Assembly: GCA_017935345.1 (NCBI GenBank)
Contig: JAGBHU010000052.1
Span: 69,250-115,165 of the forward strand
Direction of reading: 5' to 3'
DNA: 45,916 nucleotides
Source of the DNA: Coprococcus sp.
Lineage (GTDB): Bacteria > Bacillota > Clostridia > Lachnospirales > Lachnospiraceae
Every line of letters starts with the position of its first letter. Position 1 is the stretch's first letter. Positions 18,534 through 26,762 of this stretch are shown here, piece by piece. The notes below the pieces were generated by a model. That model worked only from the letters and a program-made list of their open reading frames with translations. It was not told the DNA's origin and made no database searches. Made by a program: the position numbers and the translations under genes.

Positions 18534-19406
18534 ATGAATAATATGAAGAAATTTCTTGTTATTGTATGTTCACTCTTTGTTCTTGGTATTTTGTTGATGT
18601 GTGCCTATGCCGTAATGGTACGCAGTAATTTAAAGCATGATAAGAGAAGTAATACAGAATGTCTGACGGAGGAACGAATATTTGATTATATCGATAAGCT
18701 GTCTTCGTCAGAGAAAGATAAGCTACAGGATGCCATAGATGCCATAGAAGATACCGTCGGCATGGATATGGTCATTGTAATCATTGATAATGAAACCGAT
18801 TTGTCAGAAATCGGGTTGGAAGATGAATGGTCGCCGTCTTCACAGACGGTTGCAGACGCTTTTTGTGATTATTATATGTTTGGCTGGGAAACATGGAAAC
18901 AGGGTGGTCCGGTAAATGGCAGAACCCCAAGTACAAGTGCCGTTATCGTTGCAAACTGGGATAGTGGTGATGCGTGGATGTGCACATCCGGTAAAGTTAA
19001 AGAAATCATTAATGATAGCGAGGCATCCGAAATCGTCCAAAAAGGCTGTAACTATTTGAGAAAAAATCCGCGCAGAGGTTTTGAAACGATGATAGACGGT
19101 GTGGAAAAAGCCATGAGAGGGAATGGACATGGTATCCATATCGGCATAATCTGGCGTTATATGATTCCGTTGGTTACTGCCATTATCTTTTTTATAGCAA
19201 ATTTCTCGAAGAAAGCAGGAAAGAATACAACAAGGGCAGCTACCTATACAAGAGGCGGAAAAGCAGATGTATTAAACAGACAGGATATATTTGTAAACAA
19301 AACGGTTACCAGTGTCAGAATCAGTTCGGGCAGCCATGGCGGCGGAGGCGGCAGCCATAGCAGCGGCGGTGGTGGCGGTCACGGAGGCGGAGGCGGTCAT
19401 TTTTAA
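18534..19406 (+). CDS. TPM-domain membrane protein (YgcG-like)
   Basis: A 290-residue protein with an N-terminal signal anchor (about residues 5-27), an extracytoplasmic TPM domain (about 45-195), a second membrane helix (about 203-222) and a cytoplasmic tail. The tail ends in a Gly/His/Ser-rich run finishing GGGGGHF, typical of TPM proteins of the YgcG type. The family is linked to envelope stress or photosystem repair in other organisms; its role here is unknown. It starts two bases after the zinc-ribbon gene, with GGGGGTG upstream, so the two are translationally linked. Confidence 0.82.
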   Translation: MNNMKKFLVIVCSLFVLGILLMCAYAVMVRSNLKHDKRSNTECLTEERIFDYIDKLSSSEKDKLQDAIDAIEDTVGMDMVIVIIDNETDLSEIGLEDEWSPSSQTVADAFCDYYMFGWETWKQGGPVNGRTPSTSAVIVANWDSGDAWMCTSGKVKEIINDSEASEIVQKGCNYLRKNPRRGFETMIDGVEKAMRGNGHGIHIGIIWRYMIPLVTAIIFFIANFSKKAGKNTTRAATYTRGGKADVLNRQDIFVNKTVTSVRISSGSHGGGGGSHSSGGGGGHGGGGGHF

Positions 19407-19481
19407 TGCCAACCATCCGGAAGGTGCGTTTTCAATATACAGAAATACGTTACATATCGATTCATTGTTTGGAGTAAACAC

Positions 19482-20399
19482 ATGTATAAAAACAGAAGAT
19501 TTGATTTGTATTTGCTGAAGAATACAGTATTATCCATGCTTCCGGCAATGGTGGTACTGGTAGCAATGATGGCAATGATGTATCATTTTGAAATAGCAAA
19601 GAAATTTACATTTGAATATGCGGACGGACCGGATGAGCTGCAGCGGATATATGCCGAAGAGGTCTATAACGTAAAGCTTCATGTAGACAGGGCTGATTAT
19701 TTGGGATATGAATATTATTTGGATGATAATTTGGCAGGCAGGTATTACTATTCTTTTATCGACGGAAAATGTATTATATTTTTGATTGACAGCAAGGAAG
19801 ATGTAATACTGGATTATACGGTTAAGGGAATGATAAAAGCCGATACGGCGATCTATCAGTATCTGATTAGTCAGTGTGCCGATGATATGGGAATTGATGT
19901 GGAACAGCTTCAAAATGTCACATATGATTATGTAATCAGTGAAGTGGATTATCCGGAGTTTTTTTATGGCATAGTCCAATTGGTTATTTTTGTAGTTATT
20001 TGTATTATTATCATTACGATTTTGGAGGGAATATATCGTATTCTGTTTCCTTGGAAAACACCGTCTGTTAAATCAATAAACGGCGTGGCAAATGGCAGGC
20101 TGGTGGTGAAGGACTTAAACAATCAGTTGAAGAATTGTCTATTACTGAAACAGAAAAATATCCTTGTGACAGAAAAATATCTGGTTGCTCCGTCGGTATT
20201 TCATACGGATGTAATTATGATAGATAATATAGAGGTATTGTCGAAGCACATGGAAAGAAAACGCAGTTTTGGGAGAAGCAGGGATATTTATAAGCTTATT
20301 ATTTCAGATTCAGAAGATATGTTTTATGAACAGGAATTTGAAAATGAGCAGATGATAGATGAAATTATACCTTTGCTTGAGAAAAAAGAGGAATATTAA
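19482..20399 (+). CDS. Two-helix membrane protein of unknown function
   Basis: A 305-residue protein with one N-terminal membrane helix (about residues 14-33), an extracytoplasmic region of about 125 residues, a second helix (about 164-188) and a soluble C-terminal region of about 115 residues. The C-terminal region looks like a PH-like or strand-rich domain, though I cannot assign it. The gene is the third of the zinc-ribbon/TPM unit and is followed by a strong terminator. Co-occurrence with a TPM protein suggests a membrane complex. No family recognised. Confidence 0.7.
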   Translation: MYKNRRFDLYLLKNTVLSMLPAMVVLVAMMAMMYHFEIAKKFTFEYADGPDELQRIYAEEVYNVKLHVDRADYLGYEYYLDDNLAGRYYYSFIDGKCIIFLIDSKEDVILDYTVKGMIKADTAIYQYLISQCADDMGIDVEQLQNVTYDYVISEVDYPEFFYGIVQLVIFVVICIIIITILEGIYRILFPWKTPSVKSINGVANGRLVVKDLNNQLKNCLLLKQKNILVTEKYLVAPSVFHTDVIMIDNIEVLSKHMERKRSFGRSRDIYKLIISDSEDMFYEQEFENEQMIDEIIPLLEKKEEY

Positions 20400-20430
20400 T
20401 ATGCTGTGGTAATCGGATTTTTCATAGCAC

Positions 20431-20485
20431 AAAAAACAGGGATTCATGTACAACTATTTTGAAGTACGAAAAATCCCTGTTTTTT
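20431..20485. terminator. Bidirectional terminator
   Basis: A 14-bp perfect stem (20431-20444 with 20472-20485) starts with six A and ends with six T. It serves the trio ending at 20399 and the converging gene ending at 20566. Confidence 0.85.
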
Positions 20486-20565
20486 CAGTTATAGAAAATT
20501 CCTGTCAATAAAAGACTGTAATCAACAAATTGTGTATTCCGATAAATCATGTAATGGAATGAGAA

Positions 20566-21039
20566 CTATACATCAAGCTTGTCCTGCTCTGCAAGAACGT
20601 CAGAATCTTCTGAAACATCGGAAAGCCCCATATCTTCGCTTCCGATACTGATCTCCGGAATATCTGATAATAAATCGTCTACCATAGCAGATACGTCTGA
20701 AGCAGATGTTTCATCATTAACGACAGTAACAGTCGGAGCGGGTGCTTCTTCAGCAGCTTCTTCAACCTCTGCGGCAGCTTCTGTTGCAGCTTCCTCCGGA
20801 ACGTCATCTGTTGCCTGATTATCATCTGTTGTCTGGTCCGCATCGTTTAATGTAAAATAATCCCGTTCGGTGTCATCTTTAATCGGCATTTTGTCCTTGA
20901 TGGTGGTCTTTACTTTCTCGACTTTTTCGTCTACCCCGAGAGTCTGATATGCTTTTGTTGCTTTGATTTTGTCTTTAAATACATAGCATACACTACCAAT
21001 AGCAGCAGCGGCTACAACCGCTTTAAATAACTTTCCCAT
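20566..21039 (-). CDS. Membrane-anchored acidic protein
   Basis: A 157-residue protein with a short N-terminal hydrophobic segment (KAVVAAAAIGSVCYVF), a basic stretch resembling the YtxH-type juxtamembrane region (KATKAYQTLG...KVKTTIKDK), and a long low-complexity tail rich in Glu, Ala, Asp and Thr. AAGGAG lies 7 bases before the ATG. The overall layout is that of a small envelope- or stress-associated protein, but no firm family can be given. Monocistronic. Confidence 0.75.
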   Translation of the reverse strand: MGKLFKAVVAAAAIGSVCYVFKDKIKATKAYQTLGVDEKVEKVKTTIKDKMPIKDDTERDYFTLNDADQTTDDNQATDDVPEEAATEAAAEVEEAAEEAPAPTVTVVNDETSASDVSAMVDDLLSDIPEISIGSEDMGLSDVSEDSDVLAEQDKLDV

Positions 21040-21211
21040 AAAAAATCTCCTTTTCCATATATAAGAGTTATTCTCTTATATATTAACTTTTCCATAATTC
21101 TAATATGTATACTTTTAAATTGCAAGTATGTTTGAAGATTTTAGCCATATTTTGTGTAATAATATATCAATTATTTTATATTATGTAAAAAATTTCACGA
21201 AGATTTAATAT

Positions 21212-21240
21212 TTGCGTATTATACTTAATTATGATATTCT
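21212..21240 (+). promoter_or_regulatory. Promoter of the small membrane protein / MutS-type operon
   Basis: TTGCGT (21212-21217), 17-base spacer, TATTCT (21235-21240), about 40 bases before the start at 21281. Confidence 0.45.
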
Positions 21241-21280
21241 GATTAACATATGTAACAGACATAAGTGGGAGGAAATATTT

Positions 21281-21712
21281 ATGGAAAATACAAAAAAGAA
21301 ACTGTATGAGGCACAGAAGAATTATCTTGTTTGTGCGGTACTTATGATAATTGTGGGTATACTAATGTTATATATGAAAAAGAATGCACTGGGAATCGGA
21401 ATTATAGCATTTGGTGTAGTCTTTTTGATTGGTTTTTTTGTTCTTTTGGCAAAAGATGGCATGATGGAAGTTGTTGTTGAGGAGAAGGCTTCCGCTAAAG
21501 AAAAAACTGACGGAGAAGAGAAGTCTGCGGAGACCGGAAAATCAGAAACAAATGAAAAAGAAGAACCGGTTTATCAACAGGCGGACACGGAAGCTGCAGA
21601 AAAAAAAGAAGAAGGAGAAATCAATCAGACCGATGATGCGGCTGCTATAGAACATCAGGCAGACGGGAATATTTCTCCGGAACAAGAAAAGGCAGAAGGC
21701 GAGAAGGAGTAA
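21281..21712 (+). CDS. Small membrane protein with acidic tail
   Basis: A 143-residue protein with two membrane helices (about residues 15-32 and 37-59) and a highly charged tail rich in Glu, Lys and Ala that looks disordered. The ATG at 21281 has GGGAGGA 6-7 bases upstream; upstream codons back to 21212 have no ribosome site. It ends 3 bases before the MutS-type ATPase gene, so the two are cotranscribed and may be coupled. A role as membrane partner of that ATPase is inferred only. Confidence 0.78.
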   Translation: MENTKKKLYEAQKNYLVCAVLMIIVGILMLYMKKNALGIGIIAFGVVFLIGFFVLLAKDGMMEVVVEEKASAKEKTDGEEKSAETGKSETNEKEEPVYQQADTEAAEKKEEGEINQTDDAAAIEHQADGNISPEQEKAEGEKE

Positions 21713-21715
21713 TAT

Positions 21716-23494
21716 ATGGAAAAATATCAGCAGTCTTTGAACATGATTACTGAAGAGATAAAACAGTTGGAAGAAAAATATTCTACATATGGAACGATTC
21801 GTTTTATTATGTTTCTCGTTGCTGCATCGGGACTAATCGTTGGTTTTTATGATTCCAATCTATTGTTTCTTGCAGCAGGTATACTGGGGACGGCTGTTTT
21901 TGTTGTTCTTGTATTCGTGCATGGCAGGCTGAGTGAAAAATTAGAATATATAAAGGCCCGTTCCGTTGTATATGAACGATATATAAAGAGATATGGTGAA
22001 ACGTGGAAACAATTTGAAGAAGACGGAAGTTCTTATTTAACGGACGAAGATTTGGTTGCCAGAGATATGGACTTGCTTGGCAGGGATTCACTTTATCAGT
22101 TTATCTGTGTAGCCGGTACGGAAGACGGAAGAAGAAGGCTGGCTGTATCACTGAAATCTCCGGAATTTACAATAGATGAAATCAATAAAAGACAGCAGGC
22201 AGTCATGGAGCTTTATGAAAAAGAAGAATTTTCATTGGATTTTGAAACGCTGGGGGTTAAGGCAAATACAGGCAGGAAAAAGAAAGTTACGGCAGATGAA
22301 TTTGTGAACTATTGCAAGAGTGATGATGAGATTCCTGTTGTTTTTAACGTGCTTAGATTTTTATTCCCTATTGTTACGGTGTGCCTTTTTATATTAGGTA
22401 TCATGGGTAAAATAAATCTTGCATATTCGCTTATTTCTTTTTTTGTCGTGCTGCTGTTTTCGTGGATTACTTCGGGTGTAGTCGGAAAAGCCGTGATGCC
22501 GATGATTTCATTTGGATATGTAATAGAAGATTATATCAATATGTTTGAATTGATATCCAAGGAAGAATTCGACAGTCCGCTTATGAATGATATAAAAGAT
22601 ATCATGTCTAAGGATTCGGGTGCTTTAAGTGCAATTAAGAAGCTGAAAACAATCAGTGCGGCATTTAATATAAGATATAATCCCATTGTTCATCAGGTGC
22701 TTTGTGGTCTTACAATGTGGGATTTTCATCTTGGCATCATGATGGACCGGTGGAAACGGGCATATGGCAGTAATGTTGAAAACTGGATATCAGCCATAGC
22801 AAATGTAGAGGAGCTTCTTTCCTATGCCGTATTAGCGAGAACAAGAGATGTCAGCCTGCCAAAGGTAGGTGTGAATAAGAGAGTGCATGTAAAGTGCAAT
22901 CATATGCGTCATCCGCTGATAGCGCCAGATAAGGTAGTTGCAAATGACGCTGATTTTTATGGTGGTGCGACGGTGATAACAGGTTCCAATATGTCAGGTA
23001 AAACCACATTTCTCAGAACACTTGGAATTAATCTGGTGCTGGCGTATGTGGGGGCGCCTGTTTGTGCGGAAAATATGAAAGCAGACTATATGAAGATATT
23101 TACGTCTATGCGTGTGACGGATGATGTAAGTAACGGAATATCTACTTTTTACGCAGAGATTCTTAGAATAAAGACAATGGTGGAATATAAGAAGCAGGCA
23201 AAACCGATGTTGTGTCTTATTGATGAAATCTTTAAGGGCACCAACTCTGCTGACAGAATCGTCGGTGCATCTCAGGTTATCAGGAAATTGTCTGATGATA
23301 ATTCAATGACACTTGTTTCAACACATGATTTTGAGCTGTGCGATTTAAAGGATAATACAGGTCATGCAGCAGCAAATTATCATTTTGAAGAATACTATGA
23401 AGGTGACCAGCTAAAATTTGACTACAAAAAGAAAAAAGGAAGATGTACAACGACAAATGCCATGGCTATTCTTCATATGGCGGGTTTGGATTAA
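21716..23494 (+). CDS. Membrane-embedded MutS-family ATPase
   Basis: A 592-residue protein with two pairs of predicted membrane helices (about residues 27-70 and 213-257), a core/lever-like helical region, and a C-terminal MutS ATPase domain (domain V). Walker A is GSNMSGKTT (about 423-431), Walker B with the family Asn is LIDEIFKGTN (about 501-510), and the His switch region is VSTHDFEL. The mismatch-recognition and connector domains of true MutS are absent, as is an Smr nuclease. It is therefore not the mismatch-repair enzyme. Members of this membrane-bound MutS-like group have no settled function. It follows the small membrane protein by 3 bases. Confidence 0.88.
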   Translation: MEKYQQSLNMITEEIKQLEEKYSTYGTIRFIMFLVAASGLIVGFYDSNLLFLAAGILGTAVFVVLVFVHGRLSEKLEYIKARSVVYERYIKRYGETWKQFEEDGSSYLTDEDLVARDMDLLGRDSLYQFICVAGTEDGRRRLAVSLKSPEFTIDEINKRQQAVMELYEKEEFSLDFETLGVKANTGRKKKVTADEFVNYCKSDDEIPVVFNVLRFLFPIVTVCLFILGIMGKINLAYSLISFFVVLLFSWITSGVVGKAVMPMISFGYVIEDYINMFELISKEEFDSPLMNDIKDIMSKDSGALSAIKKLKTISAAFNIRYNPIVHQVLCGLTMWDFHLGIMMDRWKRAYGSNVENWISAIANVEELLSYAVLARTRDVSLPKVGVNKRVHVKCNHMRHPLIAPDKVVANDADFYGGATVITGSNMSGKTTFLRTLGINLVLAYVGAPVCAENMKADYMKIFTSMRVTDDVSNGISTFYAEILRIKTMVEYKKQAKPMLCLIDEIFKGTNSADRIVGASQVIRKLSDDNSMTLVSTHDFELCDLKDNTGHAAANYHFEEYYEGDQLKFDYKKKKGRCTTTNAMAILHMAGLD

Positions 23495-23620
23495 AAGGAT
23501 ATATGGCAATATAAACCAAAAGAGTTAGTAATAATCAACAAAAATGGTTTCGAAAATTGGTGGTTCTTTTTTCGGTAATTATGCACAATGCCGATTTGTA
23601 GTAATTACTAAAATGGTTTA

Positions 23621-23649
23621 TTGATGTAGTAAAAAATTTGTGATATATT
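23621..23649 (+). promoter_or_regulatory. Promoter of the 690-residue orphan gene
   Basis: TTGATG (23621-23626), 17-base spacer, TATATT (23644-23649). A strong AGAAGGAGGA ribosome site precedes the start at 23709. Confidence 0.55.
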
Positions 23650-23708
23650 TATATGTATGAAAATTTATTTGTCAAATACACACAAATATAGAGAAGGAGG
23701 AATAGAAT

Positions 23709-25781
23709 ATGTTACCAGCAAATATTGCAGCAGGCAATGACAATGTTCTATCCATAGCAGCATCCAATAACAAGGGATTGCTTATCCGTTTCCTGAATGA
23801 ACAGGTTGAGGATGGATTTTATGCACTTGTTATTGATTATTTAAAGGACAGTAATTTTGATCTTTCATCGATGATAGTAGATGATGAGGTTAAGTCTCAG
23901 TGTATAAAGCTTTATGAACTTGCTGAGTTTGTAGACTTTAATATTAAGGCAACAGGACGTTACGAAATTGAAGAATGGATTGAGCCGTTATTCAGATTTA
24001 TTTATGGCGATATTGATGCATCTGACATAGATGCTCCAATTAATGCAACAGGTATTTACAGATACAGTATCTGGCTGATTTACTTATATCAGACAGAGAA
24101 ATTTTCTGAGGCGATGAGACTTATCGGAGAAAGAATAGCACCACTTCTTATCAATGTGAGCTATCAGATACTGGAGGACGATGACAGACCTAAGAACTTT
24201 GATAAGGCAGTAATGGGATATCTTGATCTTATCAATGTTGTTATGGAGATGGGACTTCCTGTTTCAGAAGCAAAATCAGATGCATACATCAATAATCTTG
24301 AAGTATTGTTTGATTATGTTGTTGAAGACCCTCATGTAGGAAATGACTATAAGATACAGTTTAGTATCGGTTTATTTAATGCATATATTTCAGACAGAAA
24401 TTATGCAAAAGCATTTGAATTCTACGGACTGAATGCAGAGTACATACCGATTGATAATCTTGCTGTATATGAGAACTTCAAGGAGCTTATCAGAAATTGT
24501 AATAGCGCCCAGAGTACAAGCATACTTTCCAGAAGTGTTGTATCAGCGATATCAAAGCAGGAGATTTATAATAAGAGAATTGACTCTCTGCTCAGTGAGG
24601 TTTCCTCATTTGTTCGAAAGGTCTACAAATATATTGAGGATGAACCTGAGATGAAGAAGAACATTCAGACATTGGGTACAGGTGCACAGCTTTCGGGTAA
24701 GCAAAACTTATTTGAGGGATTGTATGAGTACAACCTTGTATTCATTGAGTGTGGAATTAAAGCAACGGTTAATTCGGATATGTCAACCCGTTCCTGGGAA
24801 GAAAAGTACGAGATCCTTGAGCTTCTTTACACAACGCTGAATGTTGTATTTGATGGCTATAATGTATATGAGATTTCGAATAAGATTGAACATCAGTATG
24901 TCGAGCTTACATGGATTGGAAACTATGTAAATGCAAATCCGAATCTGCTTAAGCTGTTCTTCAGTGTAAAGGAGAAGATTAAGGCATTTAAGGTTAGAAA
25001 GAATTCAATTCTTGAGAAGAGCAAAACAAACTACGAAATCAAGAAGATGATTGATGACAGACAGAAGCATCTGTTATTTATGGCTGCTGAGGATATGGTT
25101 GTAAATGGTCTGAACGGTGGTAAGGTTCCTACAATCAGTGCCAGCTATGACCTTGAGACAGCAAAGAAATATCTTCAGGAAACATATAGTAAGCTTGTGC
25201 TTCCGGCAAAATATGGTAATGAAACTACACAGAGCTCAGGCGGCGGATTGTTTGGCAAGAATAAGAACGCTGCTATAGATGCAGATTTACAGAGGCTTCT
25301 TAGAGATGCTACTATTGAAGAGATGCTTTGCAAGTCAGAATGGCTTTGGAATCAGCATACCCTGAAGGGAGCAGATAAGCAGACGCCTGAAGAAGCAACA
25401 TATGCGGTGGCATGTCTGGTAAAGGTTGTTCACAGAATGCTTGATAAGAAGGGTAGTTCAAAAGCAGCAAGTGCTCCAAACAAGAAGGTTATCATTACCA
25501 AGACAGGTAAGGTTATTGAGTTGTCAGATGAGACAGGTCAGCAGCCTGTTAAGCAGCAGGAGTCCGGTGTTATCGAAGCAATTGATAATATCGTTGTTAT
25601 GCTGAAGGATAAGTCAGAGGATAATGTTACATATGTTAAGTCCTATATTGAGGATTTGTTAAATGCTCTTATGAAGACAAAGTGGGATAAGGATACAATG
25701 CTTACCCAGTTTGATGCAGAGGATTTAAGAAGCAAAACATATCAGGTAATTAAGAGATTAAATATTGATTTATTAACATAA
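23709..25781 (+). CDS. Large uncharacterised helical protein
   Basis: A 690-residue soluble protein with no signal peptide and no membrane helix. Residues 1-480 are predicted almost entirely helical, with TPR-like alternation of aromatic and small residues. A Gly/Ser-rich hinge (GGGLFGKNKN) near 515-525 leads to a second helical block. A short Lys-rich linker around 585-620 includes a strand-like KVIITKTGKVIEL. A final helical block ends the protein. I recognise no family or catalytic motif. It has its own promoter, a very strong ribosome site (AAGGAGG, 8-9 bases from the ATG) and its own terminator, and its codon choice is regular, which together suggest good expression. It could be a scaffold or chromosome- or cell-structure protein; that is a guess. 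Confidence 0.75.
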   Translation: MLPANIAAGNDNVLSIAASNNKGLLIRFLNEQVEDGFYALVIDYLKDSNFDLSSMIVDDEVKSQCIKLYELAEFVDFNIKATGRYEIEEWIEPLFRFIYGDIDASDIDAPINATGIYRYSIWLIYLYQTEKFSEAMRLIGERIAPLLINVSYQILEDDDRPKNFDKAVMGYLDLINVVMEMGLPVSEAKSDAYINNLEVLFDYVVEDPHVGNDYKIQFSIGLFNAYISDRNYAKAFEFYGLNAEYIPIDNLAVYENFKELIRNCNSAQSTSILSRSVVSAISKQEIYNKRIDSLLSEVSSFVRKVYKYIEDEPEMKKNIQTLGTGAQLSGKQNLFEGLYEYNLVFIECGIKATVNSDMSTRSWEEKYEILELLYTTLNVVFDGYNVYEISNKIEHQYVELTWIGNYVNANPNLLKLFFSVKEKIKAFKVRKNSILEKSKTNYEIKKMIDDRQKHLLFMAAEDMVVNGLNGGKVPTISASYDLETAKKYLQETYSKLVLPAKYGNETTQSSGGGLFGKNKNAAIDADLQRLLRDATIEEMLCKSEWLWNQHTLKGADKQTPEEATYAVACLVKVVHRMLDKKGSSKAASAPNKKVIITKTGKVIELSDETGQQPVKQQESGVIEAIDNIVVMLKDKSEDNVTYVKSYIEDLLNALMKTKWDKDTMLTQFDAEDLRSKTYQVIKRLNIDLLT

Positions 25782-25802
25782 AACAACAAAGAAGAAAAAA
25801 TG

Positions 25803-25832
25803 AAAGTCCCATGTGAAAGCATGGGACTTTTG
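25803..25832. terminator. Bidirectional terminator
   Basis: An 11-bp perfect stem (25803-25813 with 25820-25830) with T-rich right and A-rich left flanks sits between the two converging genes. Confidence 0.85.
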
Positions 25833-26339
25833 TTATCGTACCAGTTTATGTTTACGCTTATAGAAGAAGAGTATCAGCTTCTCAGGAATACGTTTTAATA
25901 CAATCTGGATTTCTTCTTTTTTGTTGATAGGCATAACCAGTATGGAGTAGATACCTGTTGCATTGGCACCCCATAAATCCGTGAAAAGCTGGTCCCCTAC
26001 AAACATGGTATTGTCTATATTTGTTCCCAGCGTTTCCATTGCTCTGAGGTAGCCTTTTTTTAGCGGTTTTCCTGCTTTGAAGATATATTCGACCTGTAAC
26101 TTTTCGTTGAATTTTGCTACACGGGGTTCCTTGTTATTTGAAACAAGACATATCTTGAAGCCGATATCCTTTAGCTGTTTCATAAGTGCGATAGCACTGC
26201 TATCGGCAGGAGCGTCATGTGGAACAAGCGTATTATCAATATCAAAGAGAATTCCCCGAAATCCCCTGTCATAATATTCCTGAAAGTCTATTTTATATGT
26301 TGATGTATAATATTCCTTTGGATAAAATTTCCGAAACAT
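25833..26339 (-). CDS. YqeG-family HAD (subclass IIIA) phosphatase
   Basis: A 168-residue HAD-superfamily phosphatase. The nucleophile motif is FDIDNTLV (residues about 32-39), motif II is LVSNN, and the final acidic motif is VGDQLFTD. This is the typical YqeG arrangement, and the length is normal. The physiological substrate is not settled. GGAGG lies close before the ATG. In Bacillus the gene sits beside aroE/yqeH genes, but here it stands alone with its own promoter. Confidence 0.9.
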   Translation of the reverse strand: MFRKFYPKEYYTSTYKIDFQEYYDRGFRGILFDIDNTLVPHDAPADSSAIALMKQLKDIGFKICLVSNNKEPRVAKFNEKLQVEYIFKAGKPLKKGYLRAMETLGTNIDNTMFVGDQLFTDLWGANATGIYSILVMPINKKEEIQIVLKRIPEKLILFFYKRKHKLVR

Positions 26340-26382
26340 AAATCCTCCAAACCAAGCAAAAAATAAAGTAATAACAAGCTTT

Positions 26383-26411
26383 AGTATACATATTATAGCC
26401 GTTTAATTCAA
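26383..26411 (-). promoter_or_regulatory. Promoter of the YqeG gene
   Basis: Minus-strand TTGAAT (26411-26406), exactly 17 bases, TATACT (26388-26383). Confidence 0.6.
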
Positions 26412-26440
26412 TAAAATATTTTACGTTGAGCAAAATTATG

Positions 26441-26672
26441 TTATTATTCAACCGCCATTCAGCTGCTATATGTATATATTGTTTTACGAACCGCTTGCGC
26501 TTTGTAAAATACGTAATGGTACTAAATTCGCTTTATAAAATACACAATGGTACTAAATTCCCTAAAGGACTAGCTTTGTTTCGCACTTTATAAAGCTCAT
26601 TAAGTACCAACGTATTTTAATATTCTACAAACAATATATACATATAGCAGCTGAATGGCGGTTGAATAATAA
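26441..26672. repeat. Long inverted-repeat element, copy 1
   Basis: The ends 26441-26484 and 26629-26672 are perfectly complementary over 44 bases. The interior contains a second inverted pair (about 26505-26524 with 26604-26619) and a 31-base direct duplication (unit starts at 26501 and 26532). The inner part, about 26474-26530 and 26608-26638, matches copy 2 at 28982-29097 almost base for base. The outer 30 or so bases of each arm do not match copy 2. No coding capacity. Length 232 bases. It lies between the YqeG and bioB genes. Confidence 0.85.
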
Positions 26673-26694
26673 TTCCCCTACGGCGGTTACCATA

Positions 26695-26723
26695 TTGACG
26701 TATTTTTTTCAAAGAGGTATATT
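26695..26723 (+). promoter_or_regulatory. Promoter of bioB-ribD
   Basis: TTGACG (26695-26700), 17-base spacer, TATATT (26718-26723). Confidence 0.6.
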
Positions 26724-26762
26724 TACAAAAGATATATAGTTATGAAAAGGAGCAACTTTGGC

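Noticed and set aside
20579-20818. Ser/Ala-rich open frame opposite the acidic membrane protein gene
   Set aside because: It is a shadow of the low-complexity GC-richer coding strand and has no ribosome site.
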